Positions 38,278-47,383 are shown, counted from the stretch's first letter. The stretch is 64,000 nt of DNA from Bacillus dicomae (GCF_006494425.1 NZ_VHIV01000001.1:558001-622000); one strand, 5' to 3'. The notes: a model not told the origin generated them from the sequence alone. Program-made: numbers and translations.

Positions 38278-38940
38278 ATGAAAAAAGAAAAGGCAGTTGT
38301 TGTTTTTAGTGGAGGACAAGATAGTACGACATGTTTATTTTGGGCAATGCAGCAGTTTGCAGAAGTAGAGGCTGTAACGTTTAATTACAATCAACGTCAT
38401 AAGCTAGAAATTGATTGTGCAGCGGAAATTGCAAAAGAGCTAGGAATTAAACATACGGTACTAGATATGAGTCTATTAAATCAACTTGCTCCAAATGCGT
38501 TAACGAGAACGGATATGGAAATTACACATGAAGAAGGTGAATTGCCGTCGACGTTTGTAGATGGACGAAATTTACTATTCTTATCATTTGCTGCTGTATT
38601 AGCAAAACAAGTTGGAGCACGTCATATTGTAACGGGTGTATGTGAAACTGATTTTAGTGGTTATCCAGATTGCCGTGACGTGTTTGTGAAATCGTTAAAC
38701 GTTACTTTAAATTTATCTATGGATTATCCGTTCGTGATTCATACACCACTTATGTGGATTGATAAAGCGGAAACATGGAAGTTATCAGATGAACTTGGAG
38801 CATTCGAGTTTGTTCGAGAAAAAACATTAACATGTTATAACGGAATCATTGGCGATGGTTGCGGTGAATGTCCAGCATGTCAACTTCGTAAAGCAGGATT
38901 AGATACGTACCTACAAGAACGCGAAGGGGCGAGTAACTAA
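38278..38940 (+). CDS. queC: 7-Cyano-7-deazaguanine synthase QueC
   Basis: A 220-residue ATP-pyrophosphatase-fold enzyme that converts 7-carboxy-7-deazaguanine to preQ0 with ATP and ammonia. Seen are the PP-loop [13 protein letters not shown] and the C-terminal zinc cysteines in [22 protein letters not shown] 38278 has GGAG at ten bases; the ATG nine bases earlier is too close to it. Its stop overlaps the queD start by one base. The preQ1 riboswitch upstream gives feedback control. Confidence 0.96.
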   Translation: MKKEKAVVVFSGGQDSTTCLFWAMQQFAEVEAVTFNYNQRHKLEIDCAAEIAKELGIKHTVLDMSLLNQLAPNALTRTDMEITHEEGELPSTFVDGRNLLFLSFAAVLAKQVGARHIVTGVCETDFSGYPDCRDVFVKSLNVTLNLSMDYPFVIHTPLMWIDKAETWKLSDELGAFEFVREKTLTCYNGIIGDGCGECPACQLRKAGLDTYLQEREGASN

Positions 38941-39431
38941 TGGATAATTTCTTTGGATTTCGTATCGTAGAAAATTTACAAAAAATGGACAAGGATATTC
39001 AGCGTAAACAGCTCAAATATCATAATAAAAGAGTAATGGTCAGCAAGGAATTTACATTTGATGCAGCACACCATTTACACTGTTATGAAGGGAAATGTAA
39101 AAACTTACATGGTCACACATATAAAGTTGTATTTGGGATTAGTGGGTATGTGAATGAAATAGGTCTTGCGATTGACTTTGGAGATATAAAAGAAATTTGG
39201 AAGAATGAAATAGAGATTTATTTAGATCATCGTTATTTAAACGAAACGTTACCAGCTATGAATACAACTGCTGAAAATATGGTCGTTTGGATTTACGAAA
39301 AGATGGCAGAAGCATTAATAAAGGATGATCGCGCGAACGAATATAAAGGAGCTCGTGTTGAATTTGTTCGTCTATTTGAGACGCCGACTAGTTATGCGGA
39401 AGTAAGACGGGAGTGGATGTTCGATGAGTAA
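38940..39431 (+). CDS. queD: 6-Carboxytetrahydropterin synthase QueD
   Basis: A 163-residue PTPS-family enzyme making 6-carboxytetrahydropterin from 7,8-dihydroneopterin triphosphate. The zinc histidines (FDAAHHLHCYEGKC and LHGHTYKV) and the catalytic Cys are present. The N-terminus is about 30 residues longer than the core. It shares a base with queC and overlaps queE by eight bases. Confidence 0.95.
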   Translation: MDNFFGFRIVENLQKMDKDIQRKQLKYHNKRVMVSKEFTFDAAHHLHCYEGKCKNLHGHTYKVVFGISGYVNEIGLAIDFGDIKEIWKNEIEIYLDHRYLNETLPAMNTTAENMVVWIYEKMAEALIKDDRANEYKGARVEFVRLFETPTSYAEVRREWMFDE

Positions 39432-40140
39432 AATCCCTGTCTTAGAAATATTTGGTCCGACTATTCAAGGTGAAGGAATGGTTGTGGGACAAAAGACGAT
39501 GTTTATCCGTACAGCTGGCTGTGATTATAGCTGCGCTTGGTGTGATTCTGCTTTTACGTGGGATGGATCGGCTAAAGATCAAATTAGACAGATGACAGCA
39601 GAAGAGATTTGGAATGAGCTTGTGGAAATTGGTGGCGAAAATTTTTCTCATGTTACGATTTCAGGCGGAAATCCAGCATTGCTGAAAAATATTGAGTTTC
39701 TTCTTTCTATATTAAAAGAGAATGGAATGCGAACAGCAATCGAAACGCAAGGGAGTAAATGGCAAGATTGGTTACTTCAAATTGATGAAATAACGATTTC
39801 TCCAAAACCACCAAGTTCGACGATGAATACTGATTTTCAGAAGTTAGATACTATTATTCAGAAACTAGCAGGAAAAGATATTAGTTTAAAGGTAGTAGTA
39901 TTTGACGATTATGACTTTGAGTATGCAGTTAAGATGCATGAACGTTATCCAGATGTGCCATTTTTCTTACAAGTAGGGAATGATGATACAAAAACTGTGG
40001 ATGATGCGATGTTGATTAAAAAATTATTAGATAAGTATGAGTGGCTTATTGAAAAAGCGGTTAACTGTAAAGAGATGAATAATGCAAAAGTATTGCCGCA
40101 GCTTCATGCGTTAGTATGGGGAAATAAACGCGGAGTATAA
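39424..40140 (+). CDS. queE: 7-Carboxy-7-deazaguanine synthase QueE
   Basis: A 238-residue radical SAM enzyme. The Fe-S cluster motif is GCDYSCAWCDSAF near residue 33, preceded by FGPTIQGEGMVVGQ, typical of QueE. It converts carboxytetrahydropterin to 7-carboxy-7-deazaguanine with SAM. It overlaps queD and is followed by queF after 18 bases. Confidence 0.95.
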   Translation: MSKIPVLEIFGPTIQGEGMVVGQKTMFIRTAGCDYSCAWCDSAFTWDGSAKDQIRQMTAEEIWNELVEIGGENFSHVTISGGNPALLKNIEFLLSILKENGMRTAIETQGSKWQDWLLQIDEITISPKPPSSTMNTDFQKLDTIIQKLAGKDISLKVVVFDDYDFEYAVKMHERYPDVPFFLQVGNDDTKTVDDAMLIKKLLDKYEWLIEKAVNCKEMNNAKVLPQLHALVWGNKRGV

Positions 40141-40158
40141 TGAGAAGGGATGTTTAAC

Positions 40159-40656
40159 ATGGCAGGTAGATTAGATGAAGATTTAAAAGATGTAACATTA
40201 TTAGGAAATCAAAATACAAAATATTTATTTGAATATAGCCCGGAAATTTTAGAGGTATTTGATAACAATCATCCAAACCGTGATTATTTTGTTAAATTCA
40301 ATTGTCCTGAATTTACAAGCTTATGTCCGAAAACAGGTCAACCGGATTTTGCAACAATTTATATTAGCTACATTCCAGAACAAAGAATGGTAGAGAGTAA
40401 ATCGCTAAAGCTATATTTATTTAGTTTCCGCAATCACGGTGATTTCCACGAAGATTGCATGAACGTTATTATGAATGATTTAATTAAATTAATGGATCCA
40501 CGTTACATTGAAGTATGGGGTAAATTCACACCACGTGGAGGGATTTCAATTGATCCTTACTGTAACTACGGTCGCCCAGGAACGAAGTATGAACAAATGG
40601 CAGACTACCGCATGATGAACCATGATCTATATCCAGAAACAATTGATAATCGTTAA
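40159..40656 (+). CDS. queF: NADPH-dependent 7-cyano-7-deazaguanine reductase QueF
   Basis: A 165-residue tunnelling-fold enzyme reducing preQ0 to preQ1. The catalytic Cys lies in [12 protein letters not shown] and the Asp/His pair follows; NHGDFHEDC is the QueF motif for NADPH binding. ATG 40159 ([11 protein letters not shown]) follows AGAAGGGATG; an ATG nine bases upstream is less well placed. It ends the que operon before a long terminator. Confidence 0.96.
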
Positions 40657-40657
40657 T

Positions 40658-40712
40658 ATATAATAGAAAGAAAGGATCTGTATGTTATACAGATCCTTTC
40701 TTTCTATTATAT
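40658..40712. terminator. Bidirectional terminator with a 26-bp perfect stem
   Basis: Inverted repeat 40658-40683 / 40687-40712 with a GTT loop. It contains CTTTCTTT/AAAGAAAG runs and separates queF from the convergent YkvS-like gene. Confidence 0.88.
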
Positions 40713-40897
40713 TATGCATTTTGATTAATGACAGTATAGTTTTTATGACTAACAACTGTAAGAGGTTCCATATCTAGTTCTCTAAAATTCTCCATAATTG
40801 TTATATCCACAATAACAGAGTTTTGATTTACTTTTTGAACACGGCCTTGCATTCCACCTTTAAATTCAATGATATCTCCAGTTTCTGCGATCTGCAT
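40712..40897 (-). CDS. YkvS-like DUF2187 protein
   Basis: A 61-residue all-beta protein (MQIAETGDIIEFKGGMQGR, VQKVNQNSVIVDITIM) of the KOW-like DUF2187/YkvS family. The function is unknown. In B. subtilis ykvS lies near the queuosine genes as well, so the neighbourhood is conserved. ATG 40897 lies eight bases after AAGGAG. Confidence 0.85.
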   Translation of the reverse strand: MQIAETGDIIEFKGGMQGRVQKVNQNSVIVDITIMENFRELDMEPLTVVSHKNYTVINQNA

Positions 40898-41153
40898 AAG
40901 CAACTCTCCTTGTTACAGTTTTTCCAAAAAAGAATAATTTGGGATTTTTTATTTTCCTTTATTTTGAACTATGTTTCCTGTTTTGTAAATGTTTTCAAAG
41001 TAAAAATTCGAAAAATATTCACTTTTTGTAAGAAAATATGTAGAAAAGCCATGTTTTTTGAAAAAAAATAGGAGAAATGCAAGAATCTTTATATAGAGGT
41101 ATAATAAAGAAATACAATAACCTATTAAAGTGGGAGAAATTAGAGGCGGTAAA

Positions 41154-41312
41154 ATGATGTTTGAATTTGTGGGGAGTGTTATAGCTTTAACTTTATTTGT
41201 ATTTTCTTATACACATTTAAAAAAGATTCGTCATCATGAAACGATTACATATTTTGATGGGATGGATGGTATACATGCTGGGGTCACAAATGAGAGTGGC
41301 GGGGATATGTAA
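41154..41312 (+). CDS. Small membrane protein, 52 aa
   Basis: AGAGGCGGT precedes ATG 41154 (or 41157). The frame has one N-terminal transmembrane helix (FVGSVIALTLFVFSYTHL) and a short hydrophilic tail. No family is recognised, but the start signals are good. Confidence 0.55.
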   Translation: MMFEFVGSVIALTLFVFSYTHLKKIRHHETITYFDGMDGIHAGVTNESGGDM

Positions 41313-41400
41313 AGGTGTATAACTTTCTTTTTTTGCGTGGTATGATATTTAAAAATGGTACACAATAGAGTTCGTAAGTGATGAATGGAGAGTGGAAAGA

Positions 41401-42003
41401 ATGAAGATTTCTTTTATTCGTCATGGTCGCTTAGATCGTACTATAGAACCAATGACGGTTACATCCTTTCATGAATGGATGAAAGGATATGACTTACATA
41501 CTATAACAGAAAAAGCACTTATACCATTGGAAACAAGGGAAGCTGTTGAAGCAGCAAAATTGATTGTAACGAGTAATCAAAGGTGTGCTGTACAGTCAGC
41601 AGCTGAATTAATGGATTCTTTATCCTTTATGCAAAATTCTCTTTTTAGGGAAGCTGAAGTTCCGACGAGTTTTTATGCTCCGAAATGGTTGAAATGTAAA
41701 CCTAACGTATGGATGTTTATCGGACGAACAGTATGGATACTTGGTTACCATAAAGATGTTGAGTCTTATAAGGAAGTAAGAGAGAGGGCAAGGCAAGCAG
41801 CTTACTTATTACACCGTTACGCTCTCGTACACGGAAGTATTGCTCTTATAGGTCATAATTACATTAATGCAATGGTTGGTGCGGAACTGAGAGCGATGGG
41901 ATGGTCTGGTTCTCCTATTTTACATAGGAAGCCATGGGGATGTACAACCTATACATTCCACGAAGCGATGGATGGTAATGCATTAAATACAAATTTAACA
42001 TAA
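41401..42003 (+). CDS. Histidine phosphatase superfamily protein
   Basis: A 200-residue branch-1 histidine phosphatase: the phospho-histidine motif FIRHGRLD at residues 5-12 and the second catalytic histidine in LIGHNYINAMVG near 160. Substrates of this superfamily vary widely and are not predictable here. ATG 41401 lies downstream of GGAGAG; an ATG nine bases earlier lacks spacing. Its stop codon lies in a 48-base perfect palindrome. Confidence 0.8.
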   Translation: MKISFIRHGRLDRTIEPMTVTSFHEWMKGYDLHTITEKALIPLETREAVEAAKLIVTSNQRCAVQSAAELMDSLSFMQNSLFREAEVPTSFYAPKWLKCKPNVWMFIGRTVWILGYHKDVESYKEVRERARQAAYLLHRYALVHGSIALIGHNYINAMVGAELRAMGWSGSPILHRKPWGCTTYTFHEAMDGNALNTNLT

Positions 42004-42042
42004 AAGCACACGATTTATATAAATCGTGTGCTTTTATGTTAA
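41995..42042. terminator. 48-base perfect palindrome shared by two convergent genes
   Basis: Positions 41995-42018 are the exact reverse complement of 42019-42042. Both convergent stop codons (42001-42003 and 42039-42041) lie within it. The A/T runs at the stem base allow termination in both directions. Confidence 0.85.
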
Positions 42043-42617
42043 GATATAGAAATTTTGATGTTCAATGGCTTTACGAGATGTGCATAAGGTTCGCCTACAA
42101 GCATAACGATTTGGTCCTTTTTATAACCTAGCTTTTCGTATAGTGAATAGGCACGTTTGTTTTCTAAATTAACAAGTAATGCGATTTTTTTATGCTCCTT
42201 TTCAGTTGCATAAATTTCAGCAGCTTCAATTAATTTAGAACCAATTCCTTTTCCGCCATATGCAGTTGAAACAGACAATGTATCAATGTAATATTCATCA
42301 AGCTCAGCTTCTTTTTCTAACGTAATTGAATTATCTTTATGTAATTCTCTTAAGTGATGTACAATTGGTGCATCAAGTATTGTTGCTTCACTACCGTGAT
42401 AAGCGACAATAACTCCAACTGCAGCCCCGTCTTGCTCATATACAAAACAGTTTTCATAGCTCAGTCGATTTCTCTCTTTTGAGAACCATGTTTCAAGTCC
42501 TAGTAATACTTCTGTCTCAACTGTGCTACCTGTGATTTTTTCAGCAATTTCGTGCAGAGCGTTATACAATAAAGGTGCTACCAGTTTCGCATCTGTCTTT
42601 TTTGCTTTCCGAATCAT
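42039..42617 (-). CDS. GNAT-family N-acetyltransferase
   Basis: A 192-residue GNAT protein: acetyl-CoA binding loop VSTAYGGKGIGSKLIEAAE near residue 120 and the following NKRAYSLYEKLGYKK. The substrate is unknown. ATG 42617 (MIRKAKKTDAKLVA) follows AGGAGGGA; the longer frame upstream is not needed. Confidence 0.87.
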   Translation of the reverse strand: MIRKAKKTDAKLVAPLLYNALHEIAEKITGSTVETEVLLGLETWFSKERNRLSYENCFVYEQDGAAVGVIVAYHGSEATILDAPIVHHLRELHKDNSITLEKEAELDEYYIDTLSVSTAYGGKGIGSKLIEAAEIYATEKEHKKIALLVNLENKRAYSLYEKLGYKKDQIVMLVGEPYAHLVKPLNIKISIS

Positions 42618-42862
42618 AGTATCCCTCCTAGTTCTATTTATATATTGTAGCATAGTGGTATGGAACTTTGCATAATTGAATGTCGAAATGTTTGATATAG
42701 AGAAGTAGCTATGTTAGTATATGATATTTAGTGGACATATAATTAAGAGATATCTTTTGAAAAATAATGAAAATGAAATGAAGGTATAGCATCTGGATAA
42801 TTTTACAGTTGTTGACCTATAGAATATAAGATAAAATAAAATATTGCATAGAGGTGAAATAC

Positions 42863-43057
42863 ATGGATAAAGAATTAGCAAATACAATTTTGGATCAGCT
42901 GAAAAATGGTGAAATAAAGGAGTATGTTGTTACGAAAGATGTATTTTATACGTTCAGAGAAGTTGTAGTAAGTAGGGAAGATTTTAAACATTTCATTGGT
43001 AACGCACAGCGCGGCGGACAAGTCATTTATACATATTCAGAAACGCCACGTTCGTAA
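42863..43057 (+). CDS. Unrecognised small protein, 64 aa
   Basis: ATG 42863 follows AGAGGTGA. The 64-residue product (MDKELANTILDQLKNGEI...) is helical then beta-rich, with the conserved-looking VVVSREDFKHFIGNAQRG near the C-terminus. It may form a two-gene transcript with the next gene 26 bases downstream. No function is proposed. Confidence 0.7.
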   Translation: MDKELANTILDQLKNGEIKEYVVTKDVFYTFREVVVSREDFKHFIGNAQRGGQVIYTYSETPRS

Positions 43058-43083
43058 CTAGAAGAATATAGGGGAGGAGACTT

Positions 43084-43401
43084 ATGGGCGATTTTAAACA
43101 AAGCATATTACCGCATTGGGATTATATGTGGAAAGATAGAGCCGGCAACCGATTTATGGGGATGGTCATGTATCCAGAGAAAAGAAAGTGTTCAACAAAA
43201 ATGCTTCAGAAAATAAAAAGAGCATATGAAGAGGCTGTAGAAATTAAAGTAACTGTACAAGTTCAACATACATATCAGTATGTTGAAGGAATGATTGTAT
43301 ACTTTGATGAAGAGGCTCCTGTATGTACAATGATTGATAAAGATGAAAATCCACATCATATATTTGTAAAAGATATTTTGCGTATTGAGCACTCTGAATA
43401 A
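43084..43401 (+). CDS. Unrecognised small protein, 105 aa
   Basis: GGGGAGGAG precedes the ATG. The 105-residue product has a mixed N-terminus rich in Trp and Met and a beta-rich C-terminal half with YVEGMIVYFDEEAP and HHIFVKDILRIE. That recalls the Sm-like folds of YolD-type proteins, but the similarity is weak. It probably shares a transcript with the 64-aa gene upstream. Confidence 0.7.
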   Translation: MGDFKQSILPHWDYMWKDRAGNRFMGMVMYPEKRKCSTKMLQKIKRAYEEAVEIKVTVQVQHTYQYVEGMIVYFDEEAPVCTMIDKDENPHHIFVKDILRIEHSE

Positions 43402-43770
43402 TTTTTTTATAAATAAGTTGAATTTCCATAATAATAATCTTTTTCTATAATAGTTATCTTTTAGTATGTAACGCGAACCGAAAGTATATGTATAATATTT
43501 AATAAAGTAAAATTGATAAATGTAATCGTTTTTTAGAACAGATTATCGTTTCATGTCTGTTCTTTTTTGCGTGATGCTGGAGAAATATATTCCTCCAGCA
43601 TTTGCCGTTTTATGACAAAATATATTGGTAACTTTTTTAAAAATAAGGTTAAATTCGTTGACAAGTTTTTTGAAAAGCACTTTATTGACATGAGTTTTAG
43701 AATGTTGTTTCATAGTCATTGTATTGAAAAAAATCGACTGTCTTGTCGAAAAGTAAAAGTTAAAAAAAGA
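43402..43770 (+). other. Gene-free region with two hairpins upstream of nrd
   Basis: About 370 AT-rich bases without a credible gene. Two stems stand out: AGAACAGA / TCTGTTCT with a T run (about 43534-43568) and GCTGGAG / CTCCAGC (43576-43599). The first looks like a Rho-independent terminator at the end of an unannotated transcript or of the preceding small operon. Confidence 0.5.
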
Positions 43771-43779
43771 AAGAATTTA

Positions 43780-43827
43780 TACATATATCTTGTGTCTTAT
43801 TTTGAAACGTAATACAATATATAGAGA
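43780..43827 (+). promoter_or_regulatory. nrdIEF promoter with paired NrdR boxes
   Basis: TTGTGT (43790-43795), 17 bases and TACAAT (43813-43818). Two NrdR-like boxes, TACATATATCTTGTGT (43780-43795) and ATACAATATATAGAGA (43812-43827), start 32 bases apart, three helical turns, and overlap -35 and -10. Confidence 0.75.
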
Positions 43828-43877
43828 AATCAAGAAACAACATACAGAGAGTATAGATTGAAAAGGGAGGGTCGGAA

Positions 43878-44237
43878 ATGTTAGTTGCATATGATTCTAT
43901 GACAGGAAACGTGAAGCGTTTCATTCACAAATTAAATATGCCGGCCGTTCAAATTGATGAAGATCTAGTAATAGATGAAGACTTTATTCTTATTACGTAT
44001 ACAACAGGTTTTGGCAATGTACCAGAACGTGTTTTAGACTTTTTAGAGCGCAATAATGACAAATTAAAAGGCGTATCTGCAAGCGGCAATCGTAACTGGG
44101 GAGACATGTTCGGTGCAAGTGCTGACAAAATTTCTGCTAAATATGAAGTGCCTATTGTATCAAAATTTGAGTTATCAGGAACAAATAACGATGTAGAATA
44201 TTTTAAGGAAAGGGTGCGGGAGATTGCGACACATTGA
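43878..44237 (+). CDS. nrdI: Ribonucleotide reductase-associated flavodoxin NrdI
   Basis: A 119-residue flavodoxin-like protein that supplies oxidant to build the Mn cofactor of NrdF. The FMN loop YDSMTGNVKRF at the N-terminus, TYTTGFGNVPE and the SGNRNWGDMFG block match NrdI. It starts the nrdIEF operon behind AAGGGAGGG, and its end overlaps nrdE by 14 bases. Confidence 0.95.
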   Translation: MLVAYDSMTGNVKRFIHKLNMPAVQIDEDLVIDEDFILITYTTGFGNVPERVLDFLERNNDKLKGVSASGNRNWGDMFGASADKISAKYEVPIVSKFELSGTNNDVEYFKERVREIATH

Positions 44238-46308
44238 ACTGAATAATGAAATCACGCAAATGCAGGACGGTTTTTATCAGCTTCATAAAGATAAAGAGGC
44301 ATTAGAAGTCTTTATGGAAGAAGCTAGAGAGAATACCGTTTCTTTTAATAGCGTGGCAGAGCGAATGGAGTATATGAAAGAACATGATTACTATTACAAC
44401 GTTCTGGACGAGTATAGCTTGGAGGAAGTAGAAGAGGTATATAACATCGCTTATGGTGAAAACTTCGAGTTCCAATCTTATATGGCAGCATCTAAGTTCT
44501 ACAAAGATTATGCGTTAAAAACGAATGATCAAAAACAATACTTAGAAAGCTATGAAGATCGTGTAGCAATTGTGTCATTATACTTAGGACGCGGTGATGT
44601 TGCGAAGGCAAAACAATTCGCAAGCATGATTGTCAAACAAAACTACCAACCAGCGACACCAACCTTTTTAAATGCGGGAAGAAGCAGAAGAGGAGAAATG
44701 GTGTCTTGTTTCTTGTTAGAGATGGATGATAGCTTAAATTCAATCGGCTTTAACATTAATACTGCAATGCAATTATCGAAAATCGGCGGAGGAGTAGCTT
44801 TAAACTTATCTAAGCTACGCGCACGTGGTGAGCAAATTAAAGGTATCGATAATGCTGCAAGTGGTGTAGTACCTGTTATGAAATTACTTGAAGATTCGTT
44901 TTCATATGCGAATCAACTTGGCCAACGAAAAGGTGCCGGTGCAGTATACTTAAACATTTTCCATTGGGATATTATTGAATTCCTTGATACAAAAAAAATA
45001 AATGCCGATGAGAAGAGCCGTATTCAGTCTCTATCAATCGGAATTATCGTTCCAAGTAAGTTCTTTGAGCTTGCTGAGAAAAACGAACCTTTCCATGTTT
45101 TCGCGCCTTATACGGTGTATAAAGAATACGGAAAGCATTTAGATGATATTGATATCGATGAAATGTACGATGAATTAATGAGCAACCCGAAAGTGAAGAA
45201 GAAGCCGCTAGATATTAGTGCGCGTGATATGCTTATTAAAATTGCTATGATTCAGCTTGAGTCTGGTTATCCGTACTTAATGTTTAAATCAAATGCAAAT
45301 AATCAACATCCATTGAAGGATATTGGAACTGTGAAGATGTCGAACTTGTGTACAGAAATCTTCCAGCTTCAAGAAACTTCTGAAATAAATGATTACGGTA
45401 CAGATGACATTATCCGTCGTGATATTAACTGTAACTTAGGATCGTTAAATATCGTAAATGTAATGGAAAATAAAGAAATTCGTGAAGCCGTTCATGCGGG
45501 AATGGAAGCTTTAACAGCTGTTTCTGATATGACGATTATTCCGAATGCACCAACTGTGAAAAAAGCAAATGATGAGCTTCATTCAGTTGGACTTGGTGCA
45601 ATGAACTTACACGGATATTTAGCGAAAAATAAAATCGGTTATGAAAGTGCAGAAGCGAAAGAGTTCGCTCGTACATTCTTTATGATGTTAAATTACTACT
45701 CTATTGAGAAAAGTATGGAAATCGCTAAAGAAAAAGGCGAAACATTTAAAGACTTCGATAAATCTGATTATGCGAATGGCACATACTTTGAAAAGTATGA
45801 AACGACAGATTACAGCCCAGTAACTGAAAAAGTTCAGCAATTATTTGAAGGAATTCATATTCCAACAAAAGAAGATTGGACAAGTTTAAAAGAGCAAGTA
45901 CAGAAGAATGGTTTATACAACTCATATCGTCTTGCAATCGCTCCGACACAATCAATCAGTTATGTTCAAAATGCAACTTCAAGCGTAATGCCAATCGTAA
46001 GTCAAATCGAATCAAGAACGTATGCGAATGCGACAACATATTATCCAATGCCGTATTTATCAAAAGATACGTTCTGGTATTATAAATCTTCTTACGATAT
46101 GAATCAGTTTAAATTAATTGATTTAATTGCAGAAATTCAAGAACATATTGACCAAGGAATTAGTACAATTCTTTACGTTAATAGTGATATTTCAACACGT
46201 GAATTAGCACGTTACTACATCTATGCACATAAAAAAGGCTTAAAGAGTCTGTATTATACGAGAACACGTAAATTAAGCGTGGAAGAGTGTGTAGCTTGTA
46301 CCGTTTAA
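44224..46308 (+). CDS. nrdE: Class Ib ribonucleotide reductase alpha subunit NrdE
   Basis: A 694-residue catalytic subunit that reduces ribonucleoside diphosphates. Typical blocks include QPATPTFLNAGRSRRGEMVS, IGGGVALNLSKLRARG, NCNLGSLNIVN, the active-site loop around NLCTEIFQL and the C-terminal redox pair ECVACTV. The start is TTG 44224, inside the nrdI end, giving MRHIELNNEI, which fits NrdE N-termini. No intron interrupts it, although B. cereus-group nrd genes sometimes carry group I introns. Confidence 0.95.
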   Translation: MRHIELNNEITQMQDGFYQLHKDKEALEVFMEEARENTVSFNSVAERMEYMKEHDYYYNVLDEYSLEEVEEVYNIAYGENFEFQSYMAASKFYKDYALKTNDQKQYLESYEDRVAIVSLYLGRGDVAKAKQFASMIVKQNYQPATPTFLNAGRSRRGEMVSCFLLEMDDSLNSIGFNINTAMQLSKIGGGVALNLSKLRARGEQIKGIDNAASGVVPVMKLLEDSFSYANQLGQRKGAGAVYLNIFHWDIIEFLDTKKINADEKSRIQSLSIGIIVPSKFFELAEKNEPFHVFAPYTVYKEYGKHLDDIDIDEMYDELMSNPKVKKKPLDISARDMLIKIAMIQLESGYPYLMFKSNANNQHPLKDIGTVKMSNLCTEIFQLQETSEINDYGTDDIIRRDINCNLGSLNIVNVMENKEIREAVHAGMEALTAVSDMTIIPNAPTVKKANDELHSVGLGAMNLHGYLAKNKIGYESAEAKEFARTFFMMLNYYSIEKSMEIAKEKGETFKDFDKSDYANGTYFEKYETTDYSPVTEKVQQLFEGIHIPTKEDWTSLKEQVQKNGLYNSYRLAIAPTQSISYVQNATSSVMPIVSQIESRTYANATTYYPMPYLSKDTFWYYKSSYDMNQFKLIDLIAEIQEHIDQGISTILYVNSDISTRELARYYIYAHKKGLKSLYYTRTRKLSVEECVACTV

Positions 46309-46326
46309 TATAAAGAGTGAGACATG

Positions 46327-46355
46327 ATGAGCAGGGTTTTCTGAACCCTGCTCAT
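46327..46355 (+). other. Strong hairpin between nrdE and nrdF
   Basis: A 12-bp perfect stem (ATGAGCAGGGTT / AACCCTGCTCAT) with a five-base loop in the 93-base nrdE-nrdF gap. No T run follows, so it is more likely an RNA processing or stability element than a terminator. Confidence 0.65.
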
Positions 46356-46401
46356 GCTTAGTTATCAATTTTTCATGTTTATTTAGAGAAGGGGCGATTG
46401 A

Positions 46402-47370
46402 ATGCGTGCGGTAAACTGGAACAAAAAAGAAGATGATTTTAGTTTAATGTTTTGGAAGCAAAACATCGCTCAGTTTTGGACAGAAGAAGAAATCGCAGTG
46501 TCTTCTGACAAAAATACTTGGGCACAATTATCAAAAGAAGAGCAGGTTGCTTATAAGCGTGTATTAGGTGGTTTAACACTTTTAGATACGAAACAAGGCG
46601 GCGAAGGGATGCCACTTGTACTTGTTCATCTTGAAAATTTACAAGCGAAAAGTGTATTAGCTTTCATGGGAGCTATGGAAGAAGTACATGCGAAGAGTTA
46701 TAGTCATATTTTCACAACGTTAGCTACTGAAGAAGAAATCGATGATATTTTTGACTGGGTAGACAACCATCCATTACTTGAGAAAAAGGCTGGTATTGTT
46801 ACTAGTTATTATCGTCGTTTATTAAAGCCTGAAGTAACGAAAAAAGAGTTATACATGGCGATGGTAGCAAGTGTATTCTTAGAAAGTTATTTATTCTATA
46901 GTGGATTCTTCTATCCGCTTTACTTAGCAGGTCAAGGTAAATTGACGGCAAGTGGTGAAATTATTAACTTAATAATTCGTGATGAGTCCATTCACGGCGT
47001 ATTCGTCGGTATTTTAGCACAACAAATCTTCGCGGAACTTTCTGCAGAAGATCAACAAGAAGTGCAAAAAGAAACGCAAGAATTATTAATGGAACTATAT
47101 GAAATTGAAATGGCATACACAGAAGAAATTTACACTTCTATCGGTCTTGTAGAAGATGTAAATCGTTTCGTTCGTTACAATGCGAATAAAGGACTTATGA
47201 ACTTAGGACTTGAGCCGAAGTTTGAGGAAGAAGAAATTAACCCAATCGTATTAAATGGTTTACGTACAGATACGAAAAACCATGATTTCTTCTCTGTAAA
47301 AGGAAATGGTTACGTAAAAGCAACGAATGTTGAAAAGTTAGCTGACGATGATTTCGTGTTTAATTTTTAA
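46402..47370 (+). CDS. nrdF: Class Ib ribonucleotide reductase beta subunit NrdF
   Basis: A 322-residue metal-radical subunit. Metal ligands sit in the helix motifs AMEEVHAKSYSHIF and RDESIHGVFVG, with further acidic residues before; the radical tyrosine lies in the YS segment after the first ligand pair. The C-terminus is acidic (DDDFVFNF), as needed to dock to NrdE. GAAGGGGCG precedes the ATG. Confidence 0.95.
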   Translation: MRAVNWNKKEDDFSLMFWKQNIAQFWTEEEIAVSSDKNTWAQLSKEEQVAYKRVLGGLTLLDTKQGGEGMPLVLVHLENLQAKSVLAFMGAMEEVHAKSYSHIFTTLATEEEIDDIFDWVDNHPLLEKKAGIVTSYYRRLLKPEVTKKELYMAMVASVFLESYLFYSGFFYPLYLAGQGKLTASGEIINLIIRDESIHGVFVGILAQQIFAELSAEDQQEVQKETQELLMELYEIEMAYTEEIYTSIGLVEDVNRFVRYNANKGLMNLGLEPKFEEEEINPIVLNGLRTDTKNHDFFSVKGNGYVKATNVEKLADDDFVFNF

Positions 47371-47383
47371 TATATGATTATAA

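Noticed and set aside
43567..43812. 81-codon frame upstream of nrd
   Set aside because: No ribosome-binding site; it starts inside a hairpin region and runs across the NrdR boxes and promoter.
44224..47370. Group I intron in nrdE or nrdF, known in some B. cereus-group strains
   Set aside because: Both genes are continuous, full-length frames with normal motifs.
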